DNA from: Chloranthus sessilifolius | Taxonomy: Eukaryota; Streptophyta; Magnoliopsida; Chloranthales; Chloranthaceae | Length of the DNA stretch: 64,000 nucleotides | NCBI GenBank assembly: GCA_021018995.1 | Contig: CM037596.1 | Span: 69,357,367-69,421,366 of the forward strand | Reading direction: 5' to 3' | Shown here: positions 23,104 through 32,985 of the stretch, piece by piece | Layout: each line of letters opens with the position of its first letter | Numbering within the stretch: the stretch's first letter is position 1 | The notes under the pieces: generated by a model | Databases searched by the model: none | The model's input: the letters and a program-made list of their open reading frames with translations, nothing else | Told to the model about the DNA's origin: nothing | Made by a program: the position numbers and the translations under genes

Positions 23104-24053
23104 TTTTTGGATTTGGTTTTAGATTTTTTTTGTTCTTTTTCTTTATTTTGAGATTGAAGTACAATGCTATAAATATGTACATGGGCATATAAAAGGAGTA
23201 TATATTTTTTGGATTTTTCTGAAATTCTCTCTTTTTTTTTATTTTTTTGTTCTTTTTCTTTATTTTGAGATGGAAGTATGATGTTGTACATATGTACATG
23301 GAAAAGAGTAGAGATATATTCATTTTTTATTTTTTTTATATTTGGATTTTTCTTCATTTTTTTCTGTTCTTTTCTTTGGCTTTTCTTCTTCTTTTTTTTT
23401 TGGTTGATGCCTTAACAGTGAGACGAAGTAACCTTTTTTTAGCATAGCCGAACCCATTTATGTGGTCGGACCTGAGTGAGGTTCAAAATTTTTACCAAAG
23501 TCAGAATGTCCATCCCTTTAAATCATTTTAATCTTTTATCCTTACCTCGGGTCATACATTTGATGGTGCGATCTAAAGATACATCTGATCAGGATCTGAT
23601 TTAAGCTAACATGAGCGGCCTAATTGGAGACTAGATAATTTAAAATTGTAACAAAGGTAGTACCTGAAGATTTTCTTTCTCTTTTTTCCTTTGAACATTT
23701 TTACTCAGCGCCTAAGATGGGTTTTCACACCCTTTGTTGCCCTCTTTTTTACCCGTAGTGCCCTTTCGAGTTTTCACTACGTCTATGGGTATGCATTTTT
23801 ACCCCAGGCACCTTTTCAGGTTTTTATCTGGTTCGCACAAGCTCGTTGTTTTTACCTGTGGCACCCTTGCAAGTTTTCACCACGTCATTTTTACTTTGAT
23901 CTTCTATATTTTTATTTTATTTTCACTATATGGACGTCGATTCCATCATAGCCTACTGGATGGGATTCTTTTTATCTCACAGCTTGGCTTGTGCTGACTC
24001 AATGGGTACTATGATTGCTTGTAGACCTTAAAGATGACTTTTTTCTTGGAATG
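21890..24053 (-). other. 3' UTR remnant of an older Tat element ('X')
   Basis: The left part (21890-22790) is homologous to 26030-26800 and 30490-31340, the LTR-proximal 3' UTRs of Tat-A2 and Tat-4 (shared GGGCAAACCCATCGATC and GGTTTTAAGCCTG). The right part (about 23430-24035) is homologous to about 55120-55775, the integrase-proximal 3' UTR of Tat-4 (shared CCCTTTCAGGTTTTCACCACG-type lines and ACTGCTTG...). X therefore joins the two halves of the 3' UTR directly, without antisense genes. Tat-A2 is inserted at 24053. Confidence 0.7.
23051..23099. repeat. (AT)n microsatellite
   Basis: About 24 uninterrupted TA units inside the T-rich middle of the X 3' UTR. It is flanked by a duplicated block (about 23120-23215 and 23235-23320, TTGTTCTTTTTCTTTATTTTG). 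Confidence 0.95.
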
Positions 24054-25572
24054 TGTGCAACCGTGAGATTTTTAACGATTTCGTCGCGGCGATGCGCTCT
24101 CTAATAAAAATATAGAGGCGCCACCCAGAGCTTTTGGTGTCTCGGGAAATCTATATCATTTTTATAGGCACCAAAGTGCCACAAATATGACTCTGAATCT
24201 GGTCCACACCAAAGGCTCTTGGGTAGGGGCTTCGGTTATCGACCGGGAAGGTATTAGGCACCAAACAAAAATAAAATGAAAATAACACAAAAGTCTTCTT
24301 CTTGCCCAAAAGGCCCTAAAATCTTATTTGTGCCCCTCTGTCCCTACCGAAAAGTCGACAGCGTAACGACACAAATGTAAGGATGGAAGAAAAACTAAAA
24401 GAGATAGGAGAAGAAAGGGGAGAGCAGGAGCCCTCGGGCCCTTGTTGCACCATTGGAGAGCCTTACGTAGGCTTGCTTTGATGAGCTCTTAATGGCTTGT
24501 GTGATGAAAAATAGGGTTCTAAATCCTAGGGCTTGATGGCTAGGAGGTATAGAAGGAAGGCAAAGGGGTAGCACCTACCTAAACTAAGGTTTTTTTATGA
24601 AGGATAAGGCTTGGAAGAAAGTTGGGAAATCTGAAATTTGTGTGAAAAATAGCAACAAAGGGAGAAAGATCTTCTCACTCTAACCTCTTTCTCTCTTAAG
24701 CAATTTTTCCAACCTTTAATCCAAGGGGAGGGGGGGATCTATTTATAGGAAAAGGGTAGGTTAGGAGGCTACTTATATTCTAATTAGGGTTAGCAATTAG
24801 GTAATCTCTAATCTAAGGTTTCCTAGGATTTTGAGATCTTGGAGATGTGTGGGAATGGTTTTAATGGTGGATGATAGGTTGGTGTTTCAAATCACTTAAG
24901 GGTTGCAAATAGGCACTAAAAGGGTGCAAAAGAACTAGTAAAACACAGTGTAAAGGTCAAGGTGGTCAACAAGTCAAATCCCAATCACAAAATTTGGGTC
25001 AAAAACCAGAGGTTACTGTTCATATGCTTGGCGCAACTATTAGTTAAACCAGGCATATGCACAGTAAAATAGTGCCAGCATAGTGCATTTGGGAAGTTGA
25101 ATGCCCACGGGGGACCCACCTATAACTGGCGCAACAATTAGTCTCGCCAAATCCCTAAGGGGATTTTCCCAAAATTACAGCTTTGCCCTCTGGATTTGGA
25201 CCGCCATATATTTCCATACACAGCTTCGATTGGGGTGATTCTTGGCCCGTTGGAAAGATGACGACTTCTACTTTTCAATAGTATGAGATTTGATTATAGT
25301 AGAAGGTCGTAGCTAATCTCGATGCACCAGCCTTCATCCATTGCTCGAGAAAGTTTGGTTTAGGTCTGGGATGGGTTCTAAGGTTTGGGATTTGGTTTCT
25401 AAGGGTTTGGGAAAGTTCCTGGGGAATCTAGGGTGATTCCTAAGGGTTTGGACGGGTTCCTAAGATTTTGGAAAAGTTCCTAAGGGATCCATTCATGCCA
25501 TCAAAATCTCGGAAGTGTGCCTCTCTCGAAATGTATTTCGATCAGGCCATGGGCCAACTTTGGGTGTCTACA
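24054..25572 (-). repeat. Tat-A2 3' LTR (~1.52 kb)
   Basis: Starts TGTAGACACCC at 25572 and ends GGTTGCACA at 24054 in element sense. It is the same family as Tat-A1: U3 palindromes at 25026-25054 and 25126-25150, a TATA box at about 24739-24748, and the GGGTAGGGGCTTCGG block near 24226. Confidence 0.9.
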
Positions 25573-25581
25573 GATGCCACT

Positions 25582-25617
25582 CTTTGGTATTCGATCACTA
25601 ATGATCGAATGCCAAAG
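25582..25617. repeat. LTR-adjacent hairpin (Tat-A2)
   Basis: Arms CTTTGGTATTCGATCA and TGATCGAATGCCAAAG around the loop CTAA, with one mismatched pair. It lies nine bases inside the LTR boundary. A near-identical structure is at 30031-30066 in Tat-4. Confidence 0.85.
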
Positions 25618-26839
25618 AAAAGAGACATACGAAGGGTCTCAAGTCATTACTGACAGGTCCGCTGCATTCAGAACAAACTTCAAACATCAGATGAGTAACA
25701 CGGTGAGAAAACGAAAGCCCCGGGATGTCAGGCTAAATATTCGTTTCTCAAGGTAATCGGTCCCCAAGCGCTTAGCGACATTACTGGGCATAACCGAGGT
25801 GGAACAAGTTTGTGAAAGCCCTGAATGTCAGGCCAAACATTCACTTGTCAAGATGATTTAAAGGAATTTGATGTTTAAGATTCATTCTGAATACAACAAT
25901 TTTGCATTCAAAGATAGGCGCGAAAACATATGCAAGGCTCCGCAGTTTACGTCCAATCCTACGAGGCATTTGATTACCCCATCTGACTGTTCATGGGTGC
26001 CCCCTACCCATGGCAGGGCTGGAAATCTTTGGGGCAAACCCATCGATCCCAAAGTTTATTTAGCATGACTACCTAAGCGGAGTGAATAGAGGTCGCAATG
26101 CTTTTTGGGGAGTACATGCCATTTTTGAAAACGTTCCCCGGATCAGCATGACCTAGAGCATCCAGCTTCAACTATCTTGATCAGGTTCAACCAAATATTA
26201 GGTATCTCCCAAAAGGGACATCCAATCCTAGTCTCTACCAATAATGATCATAAACATCATTCAACTATGCATAATCATGCACCCATTAGGGGCGATAAGC
26301 AACAAAGGCGATGGAAGCCCCGACCCGGACCTGCCCGAGTATAATTTACGGGAACAAATGACCATTATATGGATACCCAGACGCATGGCATACACTTTAC
26401 AGGGATACCGCTGCTGATACATATTTTATGCCTGTAAAAAATAAAGGAGAAATGAACCCTTCTAGATGCATGGTTGCACATAGTTTGATTGATACGTAAT
26501 CTCGTTTTCAACATGTTGGTCTCAACCAATGATTGACCTTTTCTAATGAATCTGAAGCTAAAGATACTAGAGTTCACATGAATACAAAACGGAGTGCTCA
26601 GCACAAAGGTTTAGTAGTGGAGTCAACCTGATCGAAACATTAACCGTTTGATCGGGATTGATCGAGGCCGTTGCTCCTACTTTGAAGTAGGATCCAAAGA
26701 TCCAAGGCGAACCCTAGACTCGGGACTTTAATATAGCACAACTGCATTGCTGATAAATATTGACATTTTACCGCATTAAAAATACGCAAGTGCGCAGCTG
26801 TGCGTCGCTCTATGGGGAAACAGAAATAGGTTATCATTT

Positions 26840-27180
26840 CATGTGTTTTAATTTTGTGATTTTTCTATCATTTATGTGATGATTTTTTTTTTGTTTTGGA
26901 GCTATTATTTTATGTGATTCTTTGGAATTTTCAAGTTATCATTTTATGTGATTTTTTTATTTTGAAGCTGTTATTTTATGTGTTTTTTTTTTTTTTTTCA
27001 GAACTATTGTTTTATGTGAATTTTTTGGTATTTTCAAGTTTATCATTTTATGCAATTTTTTTATTTTGAAGCTGTTATTTTATGTGATTTTTTTTGTTTT
27101 TTAGAACTATTATTTTATGTGAATTTTTTGGTTTTTTTAGAACTATTATTTTATGTGAATTATTCTACCATTTATGTGAG
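26840..27180. repeat. T-rich tandem repeat (TTTTATGTGATTTTTT type)
   Basis: About seven variants of TTATTTTATGTGAATTTTTT at irregular 40-60 base spacing. A short counterpart is in Tat-4 near 31780-31850 (TTATTTTATGTGAATC). Confidence 0.75.
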
Positions 27181-27299
27181 TTGTTATATTATTTTTGGCT
27201 TTTCTGTGGGGATTTTTTCTTTCAATAATTTTTTAGACTTTCTTACGTTTTTCTATGTAGGATCGGGACGCGTATTTCTCTCGTCCATTTTATTCTTAG

Positions 27300-27710
27300 C
27301 ACGACTTCCTGGGTAAATCAAATGAGGATCGACACATCATTAGGAGGCGCATGCATCTGTCGGGGGAACAAACAAAGAGAGGGAGGGGGGGGGCTGGGTC
27401 ATGCAGCCGACCCGCACTAGGCCCAAAACCTGACCCGTTAATGGTTGGCACAACTATTAGTTGCGCCAAGCCAAAAGGGGCTCCAAAATGGCCTGGCGCA
27501 ACTAATAGTTGCGTCAAGCATGGCTGGGCAATCAATTTAAACAGCCTGAGTTCGGGCAATCAGGGCAATTTTTTGAAATTTTTTCTCTTCTCCCCTCCCT
27601 CTCTTCAAAATCGAAAACCGGCCTCCCTAGGGTTCCTTTTCATTTCATCTATGCGTGCCTTATTGTCATTCGCCATCTTGCGTTAGATCAAAGACCGCAT
27701 CTTCTTCACA
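27300..27710 (+). promoter_or_regulatory. Promoter and leader exon of the Tat-A2 antisense gene
   Basis: Plus-strand region homologous to 31860-32380 of Tat-4. It holds two Tat-A palindromes (27445-27470, 27492-27519), then a pyrimidine-rich stretch, CCCTAGGGTT, and a leader ending CACAAG|GTAACC at about 27711, a good splice donor like CATTGAAG|GTAATC in Tat-4 (32380). No coding exon of this copy is in the window because Tat-4 interrupts the intron. Confidence 0.6.
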
Positions 27711-27964
27711 AGGTAACCATCAAAAACCCATCTTTCTTGATTTTTCTTGCTTTTCTTGCAAATATGATCATGATCTTGCATGTTTTTTTTTTATGATAGA
27801 TGATTTGTTTCTCTTGTACGCATGCTTATTGATGATGAGTTTGATTGCATAAATGATGTCCTATATAGTTTTATTTTATGGTTTTATGGATTTACATAAA
27901 TCTATATGTTTCTTTCTTGTTGTTTCTTGTTTTGCTTTTTATTGTTTTGTTGTTTTTTTTTTTT

Positions 27965-28412
27965 TTGCAAATAAAGTAAAGGGATTTTTTTTTTTTTTTT
28001 TTTTATTTTTACAAATAAAGTAAAGGGATTATTTTTATTTTTATTTTTATTTTGTTTTTTTGTTTATAGTTTTACAAAATAAAGTAAAGGGATTTTTTTG
28101 GTTTTTTATTTTATTTTTACAAATAAAGTAAAGGGATTTTTTTGCTTTTTGTTATTACTTTTACAAATGAAGTAAAGGGATTTTTTTTTGCTTTTTGTTT
28201 TTATTTTTACAAAATAAAGTAAAGGGATTTTTTTGGTTTTTTTGTTTTTCTTTTAATTTTTACAAATAAAGTAAAGGGATTTTTTTGCTTTTTGTTTTTA
28301 TTTTTACAAAATAACATAAAGGGATTTTTTTGCTTTTTGTTTATATTTTTACAAATGAAGTAAAGGGATTTTTTTTGCTTTTTGTTTTTATTTGAACAAA
28401 ATAAAGTAAAGG
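27965..28412. repeat. Tandem repeat in presumed intron, unit ACAAATAAAGTAAAGGG
   Basis: About ten units, 45-53 bases each, of ACAAATAAAGTAAAGGG followed by a T-run. The array stops abruptly at AAAGG (28408-28412), where the Tat-4 LTR begins; AAAGG is thus the likely target duplication of Tat-4. Confidence 0.85.
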
Positions 28413-30021
28413 TGTGCGACCATGGATTCTCTCGAACTCGTCGCGGCGATGCGCTAGCGATGGAATAAAATGTAGAGTCACCACCCGGAGCTTTTGGTGA
28501 CCCGGGAAACCTTTAAATCAATATTTTGAGCACCGAAGTGCTAAATATGACTCTGATTTACCGGTCTTTGACAAAGGCTTTAGGGTAGGGGCTTCGGTTA
28601 TCGATCGGGAAGGGTTTAGGCACCTGATCAACCCGCACGTAGCGGTCTCTATCTATGGCCAAAATAAAACAAATGGGCAGAGCTTCCCCTTGCCCGAAGG
28701 CAATACGGTCCTATCAAGCTTTGAGCCAAACCGAAATTTCAGTGGTGTAACAGCTTGAATCCTTGGATGGAGGAAACACCAAGAAGGTAGAGGAAGAGAG
28801 GGGTGAGCCGGAGCTCATGGGGCCTTGTTGCATCGTGGAAGACCTTCGCTTTGGCGTGCTTCCGATGGCTTTATATGGCTTAAACGGTAGAGGAATAGGT
28901 TCTAATGCTAGAATTCGGTCGATAGGAAGTGTAGGATGAAGCTAGGGACTAAGCTTGACTAAAAAGGGGTGATCTAATGGTTGAAAAGGGTTGAAAATGA
29001 TGAACTAAGTATGCTGGAATTCTGGTTGAAGAATGAAAAATAATATATATTTTTCTCTCACTAGGGCTCTCTCTCTTAAGCTTAACTTTCAACCTTAATT
29101 TTTCAACCCTTTTGGGAAGAGGGGGGCCTCTCTATTTATAGAGAAGAGGTGGGTTAGAGGGTTACTTAAGAGCTAATTGGTTTAGCAATTAGGTAATCCT
29201 TCATCTAAGGTTTTCTAGGTTTTTAGGGTCCTAGGGGTTTGGGAAACTGGTTTCAATGGCAGATGATGGGGTGAGACCATGGGTGACTTAAGGGTTGCCA
29301 ATAAGCTCAAAGGGGGTGTAACAAACCTTAAGACACCCACCTCAACCAAGGGGATGGTCAAAAGGTCAAACAGATGGAGGAAATTCAAGCATTTGATGAC
29401 AGTTACTGTAGCTAAGCTGGGCGTATATATTACATACGCCCAGTTTATGTACAGTGGTTTTCATGAAAACCAGAGGAGATCTGAGAAGGTGGGTGTCCGT
29501 GGTCGGCCCTACCTATGCTAGGCGTATGTATTATATACGCCCAGCCAAATTTGGCCCAAAAATGCCAGACATATATAATATATACGCCTGATCAAAATGG
29601 GGCCAAATTTGCTAGGCGTATCTAATACATAGCCTTAGCAAAAGTTATGATTTTATGTGAAACTTCAATCGGGCATAACGTTTGAACCACAACTACAAAT
29701 TGGGTGATCTTTAGCTTGCTGAAAAGCTGGAGAAGTCCTCCTTCTAATGGTACATGGCTCCTCCTCAGTAATGGTCTATGTAAAATGTTGTAGCTCTCCT
29801 CCCATCAATTGCTCAGAAGGGTTTAAATTGGGTCTAGGAAGGGATCCTAGGGTTTTAGGGGTGATCTGTAAAGGTTAGGGGAATGGTTCTAATGGGTTCA
29901 GGGTGATTCCTAAACGTCTGGTTTGGTTCCTAAGGGTTCAAGGGTGCCATCGAAATCATGGGGGTGCATCTCCCTCAGAGTACAGACTGATCGGGCCTTG
30001 GGTCGAATTTGGGTGTCTACA
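28413..30021 (-). repeat. Tat-4 3' LTR (~1.6 kb)
   Basis: Starts TGTAGACACCCAAATTC at 30021 and ends GGTCGCACA at 28413 in element sense. U3 contains four copies of the GGCGTATAT/ATATACGCC palindrome (29417-29443, 29517-29545, 29566-29590, 29611-29639). A TATA box (TATAAATAGAG) is at about 29131-29140. The U5 blocks match Tat-A1 and Tat-A2, but the palindrome sequence differs. Confidence 0.9.
29417..29639. repeat. Tat-4 palindromes in LTR U3
   Basis: Four copies, the first nearly perfect (CTGGGCGTATAT...ATACGCCCAG), the others with a few mismatches. The spacing is about 100, 49 and 45 bases. Confidence 0.88.
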
Positions 30022-31860
30022 GATGCTCGTCTTTGGTATTCGATCACTAATGATCGGACGCCAAAGACCAGAGACATCCGAAGACGTCCAAGGCACGTTT
30101 GATGGGTCTGCCAGGTTCAACTCAATTCTCAAACATCCATGGTGATGGTGAGTGTACGTAAGCCCTCTCATTTCGGGATATCGTCTGTACCTCAAAGCTA
30201 ACAGTTCCCAAGCGCATTGCGACATTACTGGGCATAACTATGACAATCACAGAAAGTGTAAGCCCGCTAGCTGGGATATCGTCCACTTCCCGAGGGAAAT
30301 TATAGATTTGTGATGTTGAGTATTAATCTGAACCAGACAGCTCCATGAAATGGGGTGATCGATCTATGCTTCAGGGTCGACGCGAAATACACAAAGCTAA
30401 GGCCTACAAATTGTGTCCAATCCTATGGGGTATCGACAGCTCCATTGGATTGGCCACGGGTGCCCTTACCTAGGTAAGGCTCAGAGTCTTTGGGCGAACC
30501 CAGCAACCTCGAGGTTGCTTTAGCATGATTTACCCGAGTGAAGCGAATATTGATGTCGCGACACTTCTTGGGAATGTATGCCCATTTTCAAAGTGAATTT
30601 TTGTGTGCTATTTTGTTTGAATTTTCTTTTGTTTCGAGGCCTCTAAGCAAAGCTCAAGGACCTCTGTCAATTTTATTCTTGTACAACTCTTTAAGTGGAT
30701 CAAATGCTAGTTGATACGCTTTAAGGGTGCGTGCACTCTACCGGGGAAAGGTACACCTTGGGGACGTGCACGTTCTAGCAATGAGGTACTCCTGATTCAC
30801 ACGAACCAGAGTGCCTTAACTCGAGACAAAGCTAAAAAATATCGGGCTAGGACCAAACATCCATCGAAAGAGATGATCAATTCTAGCCTCCATCCCTAAT
30901 GAAATCACATCTTACTAACTATGCACAGACAGACACTCATCAAGGGCGATAAGCAGCAAATAGGCGCGAACGAAAGCCTCAACCCTAAGGTACAATTTAC
31001 GAGGACAAACGATCATCCTGCGGATACGCAGACGCAAGTGCGTACATTCAACAGAGACACCATGCCTATACAGGTTTTAAGCCTGTGTAAAAGGAAATAA
31101 AAGGGAATGAGCCCTTTGGTCTGTATGTTTGCACATAGTTTGGTTGGTTGTAATTTCATTTTTGACGGGTCAATTTCAACTGACACTAGACTTTTCGAAT
31201 GATTTGAAGTCGGTTGCACTCTTGGTCAATCATAGATCAGAAGGTGGATGATCAGAGCCAAAGCTTGGAAGGTGGGGTCAACCTACTCAGGATTTTAACT
31301 ACATAACAAAAGATTGTTATCCCGAACCTTCTCCTTCTCTTTTTTTTTTCCTTTTTCTTCTTCTTCTTCTTTTTTTTTTCTTTTTTCTTTTGCACATGTC
31401 AGTTCGAGACTTTGAGCATGCTCAATCCATTTTTATTTTTGCATGTATCCTTGGGCAGACCAACTTGCCATGTTGATACACCTCAAGGATGTGCGCATTC
31501 CAGTGATAGGTCCTTGGTTTGCCTGCCGGATCAGGTCTCGCCTCATGTTGGAGAAGATTTTGGGTTAGGTGTATGTTCCTAGGAGCGACCGGTGATGGAC
31601 GAGTTTATTTGCCGGCCGAATCAGGCCTGAGGTGTCCCTGTGTAAAACAGGGTTTGAGAATTTTCGGGTGAACTCGATCATTACGAATTGATTTAACACG
31701 ACTCTCGGAGTGGGGCAAATAGGCGTTGTGATGCTCTTTTGAGAACTAGTGTCGTGTTTCAGGATTTTTTTTCTTTTTTCTCTCTTTTTGTTATTTTATG
31801 TGAATCTCTTTTCTCTCTTTTTTTTTTATGATTTTATGATTTTATGGGAGCACTCGGCGG
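30022..31860 (-). other. Tat-4 LTR-proximal 3' UTR
   Basis: Non-coding, homologous to 25573-27290 and, in part, 21890-22790. It contains a hairpin at 30031-30066 and a pyrimidine-rich run at 31330-31390. No ORF is conserved between copies. Confidence 0.7.
30031..30066. repeat. LTR-adjacent hairpin (Tat-4)
   Basis: Arms CTTTGGTATTCGATCA and TGATCGGACGCCAAAG, loop CTAA. Same place and size as 25582-25617. Confidence 0.85.
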
Positions 31861-31989
31861 GCGCTTACAGATCTAGATTCGTTTACTGTAGCACAATCCC
31901 TTTGGGCCAATCGAAGGGAGCTCTAGGGGCCATTTGGGGATGCGCGCACCATCGCGCGGTGATACATGAGCTTCTAAGAGGGACCGGGC

Positions 31990-32380
31990 CTTGATCTAGA
32001 GCATATAGAGGGCCTGTTGGGCCATTAAAGCCTAAAATTGGCTGGGCGTATATAATACATACGCCTAACAAATCTTCAGAAAAAATGGTCGGGCGTATAT
32101 ATTATATACGCCTGCTAGTTCTGCGAAAAAAATGGCCGAGCATATATATTATATACGCCTGACCAAAATCTGGCAGTTATGAAACTGCCCGAGCCCGAGC
32201 ACAAAAGGGGCCCTCTCTTTCAAATTCTATCTTCTTCCCTCCTTCCTTCTCAAGTTCGGGACAGCCCCCTAGGGTTTTTGCATTTGATTTTGTTTGAGTT
32301 CTATCACTGGGAGCCGTGTGTGCGGATCGAAAAAATGTTCATTCTCTACCGATTTTGGATCTATTTCTTCTCCCATTGAA
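31990..32380 (+). promoter_or_regulatory. Promoter and leader exon of the Tat-4 PMD gene
   Basis: Three Tat-4 palindromes (about 32040-32066, 32090-32116, 32135-32163) precede a pyrimidine-rich leader with CCCTAGGGTTTTTGC and a donor-like CATTGAAG|GTAATC at 32380. The following 600 bases are T-rich intron-like DNA ending TTTTCAG at 32985, just before an ATG. Confidence 0.6.
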
Positions 32381-32985
32381 GGTAATCATCAACCCCTCTT
32401 TCATCTTTCTTTTGAATTTTGATAATGTTTTTTTTTATTTTTTTTTTAAATGCTTGATGTTCTTCCTTTTTGTGGTGACAAATGAATGCATTTTTTTTTC
32501 AAGTATAGGTGATTCCTTGTGCCCATGCTCTTCTCTTTCTTTTCTCTTTTTTTTTTTTTATTCATCATCATCCTTTTTCCCTTTTTTATTATATCATCAT
32601 TCACATTCATCGTATTATTATTATATATATCATCACCGTTCATCATCCATCATCATCTTTGTTCTTATTTGTTTGTTGTTTTTGTTTGTTTTTTGTTTGT
32701 TTTTTTGTTTTTTTTTTTAATGGATTAGTGCATGCATTTTTTATTTTTATTTTTTCTCTCTCTTTTTTTTGGTTTGAAATGCTTGATGTTCTTCCCTTCT
32801 GTGGTGCATTTTTTTTATATGTGATTCCTTAGGCCTATCATTATTCATCATCATTCATTTTTCATTCATTTTTTGATGGATTAGTGCATTTTTTTTCTCT
32901 TTTTCATTTATGTTATTTTTCTCTTTTTCCCATCATTTCTTTTTTAGCAGCCCTTTTCTTATACCGATGTGTTCCATATTTTCAG

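Larger units (their letters stand above)
25573..27290 (-). other. Tat-A2 3' UTR
   Basis: Non-coding. It begins (LTR side) with a 36-base hairpin (25582-25617). The middle matches 21890-22790 and 30490-31340. The far end is a T-rich tandem zone (26840-27180). The short ORFs are not conserved between copies. Confidence 0.7.
24054..28412 (-). mobile_element. Tat-A2, 3' part of a Tat/Ogre-type element
   Basis: Minus-strand order: start of an antisense gene with its intron (27.3-28.4 kb), 3' UTR (25573-27290), 3' LTR (24054-25572). It is interrupted at 28412 by Tat-4, so its coding part should lie right of the window. The LTR has no primer site after it and the flank reads GAATG (24049-24053), the likely target duplication. 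It is inserted in the X 3' UTR. Confidence 0.75.

Noticed and set aside
23036-23357. Lys/Ile/Tyr-rich ORFs around the (AT)n run
   Set aside because: They are translated microsatellite and A/T-rich DNA without any conserved counterpart.
16924-30021. A tandem array of three Tat LTRs sharing internal regions
   Set aside because: Only the first LTR has a primer site after it. The other two are followed by unrelated sequence and likely target duplications, so nested 3' LTRs explain the layout better.
32316-32832. Phe-rich plus-strand ORFs in 32.3-32.8 kb
   Set aside because: They are translation of T-rich presumed intron DNA, not conserved in the sibling copy.
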